A stretch of DNA of 44,725 nt from Rhizaria sp. SCN 62-66 (taxonomy: Eukaryota; Rhizaria, unplaced): contig MEDY01000407.1 in NCBI GenBank assembly GCA_001724265.1, positions 1 through 44,725 on the forward strand. Reading direction: 5' to 3'. The position numbers and the translations under genes are program-made. Positions 28,362 through 40,100 of this stretch are shown here, one piece after another (position 1 is the first letter of the stretch; each line of letters begins with the position of its first letter). The notes beneath the pieces were generated by a model. The model had not been told where the DNA came from, searched no databases, and saw only the letters and a list, made by a program, of their open reading frames with translations.

Positions 28362-30621
28362 TCACCTGTTCTGGCTCGGATTCACAATAAATCGCGCCAG
28401 CGTGTTGCTCTGCGTCGGCTTCGCGCCGGCCTTGCTCTTGCCGTTGCCACTGCCACTGCCGCTGCTGTTGTTGTTGCCGGCACCGCTGTTGCCCTGCGAG
28501 AGCGCGGGCGGTGCGCGCAGCCCGTCGCCGGCGCCGCCAAAGCCCTGGCTGAGGCCGACACCCTGGCTCTGCGCCGGCGTCGTTGCCTCGCTGCCCAGCG
28601 CAGCGCCCGCAGAAGCCCCGCCGAACGCGCTGCCGCTGCTCTGGCCAGCGTCGCCGCGCTGCGCCGTGCGCACGCGCTTGTCGGCGCTCTCGTAGAGTTC
28701 CACGTCGCTGTCCGTGTCGCCCACCTGCGAGAAGCTCACCTTCTTCGTCACTGTCGCGCCGCTATTCGATCTAGAGCTAGAACTAGCACTGCTGTTGTTG
28801 GAGAGCGTTGCGCCGGATCTGCGGACGGCGAGCGCGCCGAAGTCGCTCTGGCTGCGGCCCAGGTTGCGCGCGGCGGCCATAGAGCCGGTCCGCGAGAGCG
28901 CGCCGTAGGGCTTTGAGGGCGAGGCGAGGCGGTCTTGCGTGAGTGCGAAGGCGTTGACGGGCGGGTTGGGGACCGAGCCTTCGCAGACGCGCTCGAGAAA
29001 GCTGTTCGCGGCCTCCTTCGCGGCCGCGGCCTTGACCTCGCAGTTGTCCTTGATGTACACGCGCACGTAGCGCTCCTGGAACTGCTGCGCGGAGATGAGC
29101 GAGACGTGATTGCGCTGGACGGGGAAGGATTCGGTGGCGTCCCAGGAGTCGAAGAAGCGCACGTGGTCGACGGGGTTGAGATCCTTCTTGGCGTAGTTGA
29201 GCCGCAGCATCTCAACAATCAGGTCGCCCTCCGCCAGCACGCCCTGCGCGTCCTCGGGGACGTATTCCATGAGGCGCTTGGGCGTGAGCACCTCGTTCGC
29301 GGCGGCGGGCAGCAGGGCTTGGAAGACGCAGCGGTAGATGTCGCGCCGGTCGATGCGCCGCAGAAGCTCGCGCGCGGGCGCCAGCTCAGGCCGCTTGTCG
29401 GCCGCGATGAGCGCCAGGATGCGGTCGTCCAGGTCCAGGTACGAGTCGGCGTTGCCGATCTTGCCGACAATGTCAAGCGGCCCGTTAGCGATGATGAGCG
29501 CGTCACGCACCATGTACTCCACGGCCTTGACCGTGCGGTGCGAGTAGATCTGCTTGAACATCTCGTAGCGCGACTGGAACAGCTTGTACACCTCGAAGTC
29601 GACCTTGCGGTGGTAGCAGATCTGGTTGCCGATGACGCGGCAGTTGTTCATGAGCCGGCGCACGTCGATCGAAATAGACACGCCCGAGTTGCGCGCGTCG
29701 CGGGCCAGGTAGTCGAACTTGTCCACGTCGATGCTGTTGCGCGAGTTGCTCACGATCTCGTACAGAAAGCGCTTGCGCTCCCCGAATACGTACTTGTTCA
29801 CATCCGCTAAAGCAAAGCAAGAGCAAAAAGAAAACAAAAGAGACATGATAACGCAATTTAAATCAGGTGAGATATTTGTTTTCGTATTAAATCAAGGTGT
29901 GGAAGTTGAAATAGATGCGTGATAGCTGGGAATAGATTCAACGGAGGGCATTCAGCAACGTACAGGGCGGGTTGATGAGCTGCTTGACGAAGGTAATCTC
30001 GTCGGGGGAGAGGGCCTCCTCCTCGACCTCCTCGTCGTCAAGCCCCGAGGCATGGATCGCGGCGTCGAGCATCATCTCGGACGCGGCCTCGTGCTTCCAG
30101 CCGCGCAGCGCGCCGTCCGTGTCGACGGCCGGCAGGAACTCATTGTCGAAGACGTGGGAGAAGGGCCCGTGGCCCAGGTCGTGGCACAGCCCGGCCATGG
30201 AGACCAGCAGCACGTCGCGCTCGGTCAGCCCCAGCTCGGGCTGGCGCGCCAGCAGCCCGCGCACGAGCTGCCCGGCCAGGTGCGCAGTGCCCAGCGAGTG
30301 CTCGAAGCGGTTGTGGCTCGCGCCCGGGAAGACGAAGTAGGTCGTGCCCAGCTGCTTGAGGTGGCGCAGGCGCTGGAAGTAGGACGTGTCGATGAGCTTA
30401 ATCAGCAGCCGGTCCAGGCACATGTCACCCCAGATCGGGTCGTAGATCACCTTCTGCCGGTTCGACCGCACCACGGCCACCTGCGAAGACGGCAGCGTGG
30501 CGGACGAGAGAATTCCGCGATGGTGGCCGTGATAGCCGCCGCTGCCGCCGCCGCCGCCGGTGACGTCGACGCCAAACGAGGACGCCTCCGCCTCGTAGGA
30601 ACTCATGGAAAAGCTCGACAT
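28362..30621 (-). CDS. SAMHD1: SAMHD1-type HD-domain dNTP triphosphohydrolase
   Basis: The enzyme family cleaves dNTPs to deoxynucleosides and triphosphate and sets the cellular dNTP pool. Exon 1 is 30621-29964 and exon 2 is 29806-28362 (intron 157 nt, GTACGT, phase 1), giving 700 residues. The HD metal ligands are all present: H108 (HNRFEHSLG), H147-D148 (GLCHDLGHGPFSH) and D248 (IDVDKFDYLARD), matching human H167, H206/D207 and D311. H151 and H156 match the human catalytic-site His pair, and Y252 and D256 the dNTP contacts. D78, Q83 and R86 match human D137/Q142/R145 of the GTP activator site. FLYEIVSN, LNYAKKDLNPVDHVRFFD and the C-terminal lobe also match. There is no SAM domain; the first ~55 residues are Ser/Gly-rich. 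The last ~200 residues are a disordered Ser/Gly tail. The stop is TGA. It is head-to-head with the GBP-like gene. Confidence 0.95.
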
Positions 30622-31087
30622 CGTGCTCGCCTCGCCTGCAAACACGCAGTAGTCCCGAGTTGTCCGTGAGGCGAAAAGGGGCAAGGACACAGAGAAGAGA
30701 ATGTTGTCAGTGTTTGAGGTTAACAATTCATGAGCGCTATAAATTAAAAGTTAGCGCATTTCCACTCTTCACCATCAACATATGCACCTGACATGCCAAA
30801 AGACAGATTTGCTGAGCCACACAAACTCATCTCCCGAAGCCTGATTCAAACCCTTTGCACGCTGGGAGGGACGCTCTGCCCACGCCACAAGTCGGAATCC
30901 AGCCATAGCCGTTGGCGGTTCCATGGGCGTGCGAGAAGTTTCGACCTCTGCAGAGAGGTTGTTTGATCGTGAACACAATTTTAACCTTTATATTTCTTAA
31001 TATTTTGTTATTAACTCCTTTTATTTATTTCCGATTTCTTGCTCTATGCCTACTTCCTGCCCACGGATCACAGGCTTTTTGTTCTCG
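30622..31087. promoter_or_regulatory. 466-nt shared upstream region of SAMHD1-like and GBP-like genes
   Basis: The two start codons point away from each other across 466 bases with no gene between, so any promoter elements must be shared or adjacent. The sequence is mixed in composition. The GBP side is T-rich for about 100 bases. I cannot identify a defined transcription-factor site from sequence alone, and a bidirectional promoter is an inference from layout. Confidence 0.5.
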
Positions 31088-34000
31088 ATGTCTTCGTCGC
31101 AGAAGAAAGGCAAGGCGTCCGCGGCCGGCAGCGGCGGCGGCGGCGCGGCCCCCATCGCGGCGCCGATCCCGTTCCTGCAGCCCGACGCGAACGGACACTT
31201 CTCGGTGAACGAGCAAGCAGCGACGATCCTGGACAGCATCAAGGGCAAGGTCGTCGTTGTCGCCGTCGCGGGCCCCTACCGCACCGGCAAGTCGTACCTT
31301 CTCAACCGGCTCATCGACGCCTCGGCGGGCTTCGCCGTCGGCAGCACCGTCAACGCTTGCACCAAGGGCATCTGGCTCTGGGGCTCGCCGCTCTACGACG
31401 CCGAGACCAACACCACGTTCGTGTTCCTTGACACCGAGGGGCTCAACAGCACGGGCGAGGAGTTCACGTTCGACACGCAGATCTTCTCACTGTCGGTGCT
31501 GCTGGCGTCCGTCTTCGTGCTCAACACGCAGGGCACCATCAACGAGGCTGCGCTGGAGCAACTCGAGCTCGTCGCCGAGTGCTCCAAAGCCATCTCCTTT
31601 CGCCCCCCCGCCAAGAATGCCGCCGCCAGCAAGGGCAAAGGCGGCGCCGCGGACAACGACGACGACGACGTTGAGGAGGAGCTTGCGCACCACTTCCCGT
31701 CGCTCATCTGGACGCTGCGCGACTTTTCCCTGCGTCTCGTCGACAAGGACGGCTCCGCGATCTCACCCAACGAACACCTCGAGCGCGCGCTCCAGCCGCT
31801 GCCGCCCCACGCAAAGGGCTCCAAGTACGTCTGCGAAGCACTTTGGAACACTATATGTCACTTATGAAACAAATAGTTTTGTTATATTATGGATTTAATT
31901 TTTATAAATATAATATCTTTTTTTAAACCTCTAATCTCGCGACGATATTCTATCAAAACACTCGGATATTTGTTTGTTTTGCAGGGAGAAGAACCGCATC
32001 CGTCGCTCGATCGTGTCGTGCTTCCTGCAGCGCGAGTGCCAGCCGCTGGTGCGGCCCGTGACGGACGAGGACGACCTGCAGCGGCTCGCCGAGCTGCCGC
32101 CCAGCGCGCTTCGGCCCGAGTTCGAGGCGGGCGTGCGCCGCTTGCGCGAGCGCGTCTTCGGCGGGGCCGCGGTCGGTGGCGGCGCCGGCGGCGCCACGCC
32201 GTCCGCGCAGCTCGCGCGCAACGTCAAGGCCATTAGCGGGCGCCCCGTGACAGGCTCCGTGCTGGTGGGGCTTGCGCGCGCGTACTGCACCGCGATCAAT
32301 ACGAACAAGATGCCGTCGATCCTCTCGGCGTGGCAGAGCGTGGTGGAGCTCAAGGCCAAGACCGTGGCCGCCGACGCGCAGCAGCAGCTGCTCGCGGGTT
32401 TCAACGCGCACTTTGCGGCCGGTGAGGTCTACGCCGAGGCCGAGGTTCGCGCCTTTGCCGACGCCGCGCTGGCGCAGGCGCTGGACACGGTCACCGAGGG
32501 GCTGATGGGCGCCGACGAGGCCGCGGCGGAGGTGGCGCGCCACCTGGAGACCGTAGTGTACGAGACGGCGCTGCGGGACGCGCTGGGCCGCAACGCCGCG
32601 CTGTCGGTGACCTTCTGCCGCGACGTTTTCTCGCAGCTGTGGGACGACACGGCGGCCGACGCGCCGTGCTCACACCGCGCCTTCACGCGGCTCTGCGCGC
32701 AGGGCTCCGCCGAGGACGTCTCGGCCTTCGTCGCGCGCCTGCTCGAGGCCTACCGCGCGCGCGCGCGCGGCCCCAGCGCGGGCGACGTTGAGCGCGACAT
32801 TCTGGAGCGGCTCTACGACGGCGCGCTGCAGCACTGGGCCGAGCGCGAGCGGCTGGCGCAGGCCAAGCTGGCGGCCGCGCGCGACGAGACGCGCCAGGCC
32901 CGCGAGGAGCTCACGGCCGCGCTGCGCGGGCAGGAGGCAGCGCAGCGGGAGACGCTTGTGCTGACCGAGCGCGTGGCCGCGCGCGACAGCGAGCTGGTCG
33001 AGTGCAAGCGCCGCGCCGCCGCCGCTGAGGCTGCCGTGGCCGACGCGCGCGCCGAGGCCGCGGGCGCCGCGGCGGCGCAGCGGGCCGCCGCCGCCGAGGC
33101 CGCGCGCGCGGGCAAGGAGGCCGACGCGCTGCTCCGTGAGGCGCGCGCACTCGAGACGGCGCTGCGCGGCGACCTGGCTGACGCACTCAAGGACGCCGAG
33201 CGCGGGAAGCGCCAGTGGGCCGACGAGCGCACCGCGCGCGAGGCCGCAGAGCAGCGCGCCGCCGCGGCGGAGGAGGCGGGCGAGCGCGCCACCGCGAAGC
33301 TCCGCGAAACGGGCTCGCGCGCGACGGCGGCCAGCGCGGCCACGGAGGAGCTCCGCGAGCAGCTGGCTGCGGCGCGCGGCGAGGCCCGCGACCTCAAGGC
33401 CGACCTGGCGGCCGCGCGGCGCGAGGCGACCTCGGGCGGGGAGGCCAAGGAGGAGGTGGCTGCGCTCAAGGCGAGGTACGATGCAACATGTATTCAAGTT
33501 CTCTTTACGATTTTTTTTCTCCGTTTTTTAGCTATATTCACTTAAAAAATTGTGTTTCATATCTCAAATTGTTGTTTCTCTATCAAATGTTGTCCTCAAT
33601 CTTACCTGTTATCTTTCGTCTTTCGTTGTTCCCCCTCTTCCCTTCAGGCTGCGTGAGTCGTCGTCGGCGCTTGCGGCGGCGCGCAAGGAGGCCGCGGAGG
33701 AGCGCGCCGAGGCCGAGGCTGCGCGGCGCGAGGCCGAGGCGAGCAAGCGCGACGCGGACTCGCACCGGCGCGAGGCCGAGGCGAGCAAGCGCGAGGCCGA
33801 GGCCAGTCGCCGCGACGCAGAGACTAGCAAGCGCGACGCCGCCGCAGCCTCGGCCACCGCGCAGCGCCGGCTGTCGGCCGCGCAGCAGCAGCAGTACCAG
33901 CAGCAGCACGACTTCGACGACTACGACGACGGCCACGGCGACGCCGACGCCGACGCTGACTACGGGCAGCCCAGACCGGCGCCGCGTGTGGCGGCGCCGC

Positions 34001-34461
34001 CCAAGGCCGGCGGCCGCCGCTCATCCGCCGCCACAGGCTTCCCCTCTTCGCAGGACAGCGCGGGCTCCGGCTCCGGGTGGGAGCAGCCGATGGTGAGCAG
34101 CGTGATCTCGCCCGTGCGCGCGCCTGGCCGCGGCAGCCTCGGCGGCGCTGGCGGCAAGCGCGCAGGCTCTCCGCTGGCGCGGCCGGGCCGCGTGAGCTTC
34201 AGCGGCGCCGGCCGGGGCGCGAACGACGACGACGACGACGACGACGAGGACGGCGCGCAGAAGACCGAGGAGCACCCGCTGGCGGTGCTGGCGCGGCTGG
34301 GGCTGCCGGGGACGGCCGAGCCCGTGCGCGATCCCACGAAGCTCAAGGTGCAGGAGATCCGCTCCTGGCTGACGAGCATCGACGTGTTGGACCATCAGAA
34401 CGTCAAGGGCAAGGCCGAGCTCATTGCGCTACTCAAGAAGAGCGACCCGCGTCTCAAGTAA
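31088..34461 (+). CDS. Guanylate-binding-protein-like large GTPase with coiled coil and C-terminal SAP-like segment
   Basis: This is a dynamin-superfamily GTPase of the GBP group. Exons 31088-31824, 31985-33475 and 33648-34461 give 1,013 residues; both joins are at phase 2, with donors GTACGT and GTACGA. The G domain has the P-loop GPYRTGKS (62-69), T93 in CTKGIWLW, DTEG (115-118) and the GBP-type TLRD (209-212). These resemble human GBP1, including KGIW. An Asp-rich insert lies near 180-200. Exon 2 continues with the helical GBP middle domain (RRSIVSCFLQRECQPLVRP, LVGLARAYCTAINTNKMPSI). From about 560 to 850 it is a Glu/Arg/Ala coiled coil. After a disordered stretch, the last ~42 residues (LKVQEIRSWLTSIDVLDHQN, then VKGKAELIALLKK) look like a SAP DNA-binding helix-turn-helix. 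There is no CaaX box. An alternative upstream ATG at 31046 adds 14 residues. The stop is TAA. Confidence 0.92.
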
Positions 34462-35182
34462 GCTCGCGAACGAAGCGGGCCGAAGTCGTACCTTCGGGCG
34501 AGACAACTGCGAAATGCAAAACGCAGTTGTAGCAAGTGGAGGCAGATGGGATATGCGATAGGAGATATAGAGTGAGCGCACAGATCTACACGGCGGTCGA
34601 GGACACCGCCGTAGCTGTGAGCAATAGGCTCGCTATTGCATGAAATTGAACTTGAACATGGATGAAAGCAGAGCACGACGTTGAGGAGTTTGTTCTTAGT
34701 GATGCGGGATGATAAATATATATGAATTTAAAATACAAATGAAACTTTTCTAGATTGAGCACATGTTTATTTTTCATAAAGTGTTACTTTCAAGTCAGGA
34801 ATTCATTGCAAAAAAGCTCGGTTTTGAATCGGCGGCTGGAAAATAATTTAATTTCCGAGAACCACTCTGGGGTCGAAAAAATGACCGACCGCAAGCAAGC
34901 AAGCGAGGGCAATGGCAAAGGCAAAGGGTGAGAGCGAGTTTGCAAAGAGAAGATCTCGACGTACACTCCGGCAGCGACATTTGTTTTGCCTGTGTAGGTT
35001 TCATCGTAACAGAACAGCGTCGGGTATATCTGTGGTATCCCGTTGTCTTTTGTTTCGCCTCCGTCATAGCCATCCGCGAATTTAGCTCGGCTTGCTGACA
35101 GACACTTCTTCGTCTCGTCACACCAGAGTCTTTGCAGAGCACCGTCCGTGCTTTTTCTTCTCTGTTTTCTCCCGCAACAATA
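34462..35182. other. Intergenic region between GBP-like gene and ribophorin I
   Basis: 721 bases between two genes on the same strand, so it contains one 3' end and one 5' end. The last 60 bases before 35183 are pyrimidine-rich leader. Long minus-strand frames here are mostly antisense to the leader and to the RPN1 first exon, and are not protein-like. No RNA gene is seen. Confidence 0.5.
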
Positions 35183-36743
35183 ATGTCTCCTCGTTGTTTT
35201 GCTTCGCTCCTGTGCGCCGTGCTGCTGGCGCTCGCCTGCGCGGTGCTGGCGCACCCGGCTGTCTCGGTCCCCACCAACCTTGTTATTTCCGACGCCCAGC
35301 GTAAGATCAACATTGCCTCCAACATCGAGCACCAGGTACGTTCTTGTTGCTCTAGCTGCTTTCTCGACCACTTTTTATATTCCTCTTGCGCTTGCTTACT
35401 CACTCCGCGCGCTCTCTATTCTCACTACCAACGCTATGCTTTACTTTATTCTCGTTCAGGTGACTGAGTACAAGGTCGAGAACAAGGGCTCTGAGGCCGC
35501 CGAGTACTTCCTCATTGCCGTGCCCGCCGACAAGGCGCCGCATCTGGCCATCGTACAGGCCACGGCCGCCAAGACGGACCGCCCTCTTCAGGCCACTCAG
35601 GTCTCGGTGCCCGGCGCCCCCGCCGACGCCGCCGTCTTCCAGGTCTCCTTCCCTGGCTCGCTGAAGCCCGGCGCGTTTACGCGCGTGCGCGTTGTCGTCT
35701 CGTTCACGCACACGCTCGTCCCGTCCCCGGCGGCGATCGCGCAGTCGGAGGCGCAGCTCGTGCTCTTCTCGGACCACACGCACGTGTACGTGCCGCACGT
35801 CGTCGAGTCGCAGGCCACCGAGGTCAAGCTATTCTCCGCGCACGTCGAGTCCTTCGCGCCGCGCAAGCACGCCGCGCGCGCGGGCGACAAGCTCACCTTC
35901 GGGCCCTACGACACGCTGGCCGCGCCCTACTCGCTGGGCGAGCCGCTGTCGGTGCACTCTGAGAACAATGCGCCCTTCGCGACGATGCGCACGCTGGACA
36001 AGGAGATCGAGGTCTCGCACTGGGGCAACGTGGCCGTCACGGAGCACTACCTGCTGCAGCACACAGGCGCTGCACTCAAAGGCGAGTTCCTGCGCTCGAG
36101 CTACCAGTCGTACCAACCCGCCGAGCGCGGGCGCGCGTCCTTCGCGTCACTGCCCGTTGTGTTGCCCGCCGACGCGCGCGAGCTCTACTTCCGCGACGTC
36201 ATCGGCAACATCTCCTCCTCGCGCGCGCGCTTCGAGAAGGACCGCGTGTTCGTGGAGCTGACGCCACGCTACCCGCTCTTCGGCGGCTGGAAGGCCGACC
36301 TCGAGTTCGGCTACTCGCTGCCCGCGCAGGCCGTGCTCTCGCGCAGCGCGGCCGACGCCGAGGAGCTCGTGCTCGACATGCCCTTCGGCACGCCGTTCCC
36401 GACCGTGAGCGCGGACGTGGTGACGGTGCGCGTGGTGCTGCCCGAGGGCGCGCGCGACGTGCGCTGGGAGACGCCCTTCGACGTCGACTCCGAGGACGCC
36501 GAGACGCGTCTCACGTACCTGGACACGTCGGGCCGCCCCGTGCTCGTGCTGCGCAAGCGCAACATCGTCGCGGGTCACATGCAGCACTTCCGCGTCGTGT
36601 ACAAGTTCCCCTCCGTGCACCTGTGGCGCGAGCCTGGGCTGCTGGTGGCGGCCTTCCTGGCCGTGATGCTGCTCACCATGCTCTACGTGCGCGTCGACCT
36701 CTCCTTCGGCACCAAGAAGGAGCAGAAGCTCAAGCTCGAGTAA
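35183..36743 (+). CDS. RPN1: Ribophorin I / OST1, oligosaccharyltransferase subunit
   Basis: The product is an ER membrane subunit of the oligosaccharyltransferase that transfers glycans to Asn residues during secretory-protein synthesis. Exon 1 is 35183-35335 (51 codons) and exon 2 is 35460-36743; the 124-nt intron starts GTACGT, at phase 0. The total is 478 residues. A signal peptide (about 1-24) is followed by the lumenal domain. Matches include VVSFTHTLVPSPAAIAQSEA, the ENNAPFATM segment, IEVSHWGNVAVTEHYLLQHT, ALKGEF, YFRDVIGNISSS, RYPLFGGWKADLEFGYSLP and LTYLDTSGRPVLVL. One membrane helix (LLVAAFLAVMLLTMLYVRVD) lies about 30 residues from the C-terminus, followed by a short Lys-rich tail. 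It therefore resembles yeast Ost1, without the long cytosolic domain of animal ribophorin I. The stop is TAA. Confidence 0.95.
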
Positions 36744-37199
36744 GCGGCGAGCCAGCATGCTCGCCGGCCAGTGAAGAGTCCAGCTTAAGCTCGCTAGCAC
36801 GATTCAGAGTCACATGAAGTGAGTGAGACGACAGCAAAGCAAGACAGTCGCCGTGGGCATCTCTTGACATAGGCTCAGACTGGCTTTTGTTGTTTGTGGA
36901 AAGTATGTAATATTTGAGTAGTGATATTAGATTGATGATAATGTAATAGTATTCAGAATGATAATACAATGTTTGTTTATAAGCTTATCATACTACGCTG
37001 TTTCAGCGTGCAACGGAGGTGTCATTAGTTACGTTTGTATTATTCATCCATTATTCACCAACAGTCACAACCTTTTTTTTTTTTTTTTTTTTTAAAATGC
37101 ATATCACACACAACAATAAGACATATCACCAGATACTTGTCACGTTTACCGACTATGCTTTAAAAACGCACAGCCGCACTTGAGTCACTCTCAAGCCGC
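36744..37199. other. Convergent intergenic region with a 21-T run
   Basis: 456 bases between convergent genes, AT-rich, without coding signal. A perfect run of 21 T lies at 37073-37093. On the minus strand it is a poly(A) run about 110 bases past the 5-oxoprolinase stop codon. Confidence 0.55.
37073..37093. repeat. Homopolymer T21
   Basis: Twenty-one consecutive T on the plus strand. It could be simple slippage or the footprint of a retro-inserted A-tail. No flanking duplication or reverse-transcribed sequence is visible, so slippage is the simpler reading. Confidence 0.85.
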
Positions 37200-40100
37200 T
37201 CACGCGCTCTCCTGCATCTGCGTGTACTGCGCCAGACTGCCTACAGTCATCTGCTGCTTGGCCCCGCTGGCCTCGCCGGCCTCTGCGGCGGCGCGCGAGC
37301 CGGGCTTGCCCCAGCCGCCACCGCCGGGCGTGAGCACGCGCAGCGCGTCGCCAGCCTCGGAGATGTAGGTGTTCTTGCCGCCCAGCGTGATCACTACTGC
37401 GCTCTCACCGTCCGCCTCACTGGAGCTGGCAATCTCGCCCGCCGCAGCGCCGGCCGTCGTCTTGGCCGGCGGCGCGCGGCCGAGCCCGCGGACGCCGACG
37501 CCGCGCAGCACGTGGTTGAGCCCGGGCTTCGCGTCGCCGCCGCCGTTGGCGCCCCAGGGCCGCAGCGCGCGGCGCTCCGAGAGGATGTTGACCGAGAGCG
37601 GGCGCAGGAAGAGCAGGTCACGCACAATGCCGTCGCCGCCGGGGAAGGCGCCCGTGCCGCCGGAGCCCGCGCGGAGGCCGAAACGGCGCACGACGACGGG
37701 GTAGCGGCGCTCGACGATCTCGACGTCGGTGATGCGCGTGTTGGTCATGTGCGTGTGCACGCCCGAGGTGCCCGCCCAGCCGGGGCCCGCGCCCGCGCCG
37801 CCCGCGATCGTCTCGTAGTAGCCGAAAGAGTCGTCGCCGAAGGTGAGATTGTTCATGCAGCCCTGGGAGGCGGCGCACGCGTTGAAGGCCTTGAATACGA
37901 CGTCCGTGACGCGCTGCGACGTCAGCACGTTGCCGCCGACCACAGCGGCGTCCGCCGAGGGGTTCAGCAGCGTGCCGGGGGGGATCACCACGCGGACGGG
38001 GTTCAGGCAGCCTTGGTTGAGCGGGATCCCGCGCTTGACCAGGCAGCGCAAGCAGTAGATCACGGCTGACAGCGCGACGGCGCGCGGCGCGTTGGTGTTG
38101 CCGTAGACCTGCGGGCCCGTGCCCGTAAAGTCGAACGTGGCCTCGCCGCGGACGGGGTCCACTGTCAGTGCCAGCGCGATGGGCGTCCCGTCGTCCATGT
38201 AGTCCACCACGGGCGGGAAGCGCACCAGCCCGTCCTCGGCGCTCACAGTCGCCTTGCTAGCGCTGCTATTGGCGGCGTCAGCGTCGGTGTTAGCGTTTGC
38301 AGTGTTTGTGGTGGCGAACTCGCGAAGCATTTCGCGGACGGCCTCCTCTGCGGCGGCCTGGATGTGGTGCATGTACGCCTGCACGACTGGCAGCGTGTAC
38401 AGCGCCACGAGCCCGCGCATGAGCTGCACGCCTTTGTGATTCGCGGCGACCTGTGCGCGGAGGTCGGACAGGTTGTCGGCGAGGTTGCGCGTGCCGGAAC
38501 ACAGGGGCTCGTCCGCGGTGCGGCGCGCGTAACCCGCGGGGGCCTCGAGCGCCTCTTTGACTGCGTCGGCGCGGAAGGGCCCGCCCGCGTCGACGAGCTT
38601 GAGCGACATCACGGCCGCGCCCTCCTGGTAGAGGAACTTGGAGAAGGGCGGCATGGAGCCCGGCGTGATGCCACCGATGTCCGCGTGGTGGCCGCGCGAG
38701 GCGACGAAGAAGGACGGCGCGCGGTCGCCGCGGCGCGCAAAGACGGGCGTGATGACGGTGATGTCGGGCAGATGCGAGCCGCCGGCCTGAGGGTGGTTCG
38801 ACATGAGCACGTCGCCGTCGCGCCAGGCGCCCGCCAGCAGCCGGATCTGCGAGCGCACGGCCTCCTGCATGGCGCCCAGGTGCACGGGCAGGTGCGGCGC
38901 GTTGGCGACGAGCCCGCCGTCGGGCCCGAAGAGCGCGCACGAGAAGTCAAGCCGCTCCTTGATGTTGGTTGACACGGCCGTGCGCTGCAGCGCGCGCCCC
39001 ATCTGCTCCGCGACGGACATGAAGCGGTGAGCGAACACGGAGAGACGGATCGGGTCGCAGGGGTAGCGCGTCTGCGCCTGCGCTGCGCTGCTGATCGTCT
39101 CGTCTTCGGTTGTCGAACTACCGCTGCTGCTAGCGCTCGCGGAGCTCGCGGTGTTGGCCCCCGCCTTGCTACTATGGGAGGCGACGGTCTTGATGACGAG
39201 CCCGTCCCTGCCGATGCGCGCGCGCCAGCCCAGGTCGACGACGACCGTGGCCGTCTCGTCCACGATGATCGCGGGCCCCACAACCTGCGCGCCGTACGCG
39301 CAGTCGGCGAAGCGGAACACGGGGGTCGCGTGCCAGCGGCCCTGCACGCCCGCAGCGGGCAGCGCGATCGCGTTGGCCGGCGTGGTCGCTGAGTTGACGT
39401 CGGAGACGTCGGTCACGCCCAGCGTGACGCGGCCGGTGATGGCGTTCTCGCTCGCAGCGCCGTCGCCCTGACTGCCGCTTTGGCCGTGACTGGAGGCGGA
39501 GACGGGGAAGTAGCAGGCCACAGTGTCGATGGGGGCCGGCAGCGCAGGGGCCACGGCGGGGAAGCCGCTGCCGCTGCGCTTCGCGCGAACAGCCGGCTTC
39601 GACGCAGACTCACTGCCATCGTCATCGTCGTCGTCATCGCTGTCGGCTTCGTCGTCGCTGTCCTCGATGGCGGCCACAACGGCCTCGTGCACGCCCACCG
39701 CGCGCACGCGCAGCGAGTCCAGCAGCACGGGCCGCTGCAGCGTGAAGCCGAACTCGCGCTTGTATTGCCGCAAGAACGCCGTCTCCAGCAGCCGCGCCGC
39801 CGCCACCACGGGCCCCGTCTCGCTGGCGTCCGCGTCGCCGTCGACATCGGCCGCAGCAGCACTGGTGGCGGCCGCGTTGTCGTCGTGAGCAATGGCAGCG
39901 ACGTTGACGCCGGCGGCGGCGGCGTGGGCGAGCACGGCGCGGCGCGCGGCGTCGGTGACGCGGACCATGATGCACGTGTCGGTGCCCTCGTAGCGCAGAC
40001 CGGCATAGTGCTCCACGCGGATCTCGCCCTGGCCCTGGGTCTCGCTCTCGCCAGTCTGGCTCTGGCTCTGGCTCTGGCTCTGGCTCGGACTCTGACTGTG

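Noticed and set aside
34790-35403. Two long minus-strand frames antisense to the RPN1 5' end
   Set aside because: They overlap the certain RPN1 first exon and leader on the other strand and resemble no family.
37073-37093. T21 as the A-tail of a retrotransposed copy
   Set aside because: No target-site duplication and no adjacent processed gene copy or element is visible.
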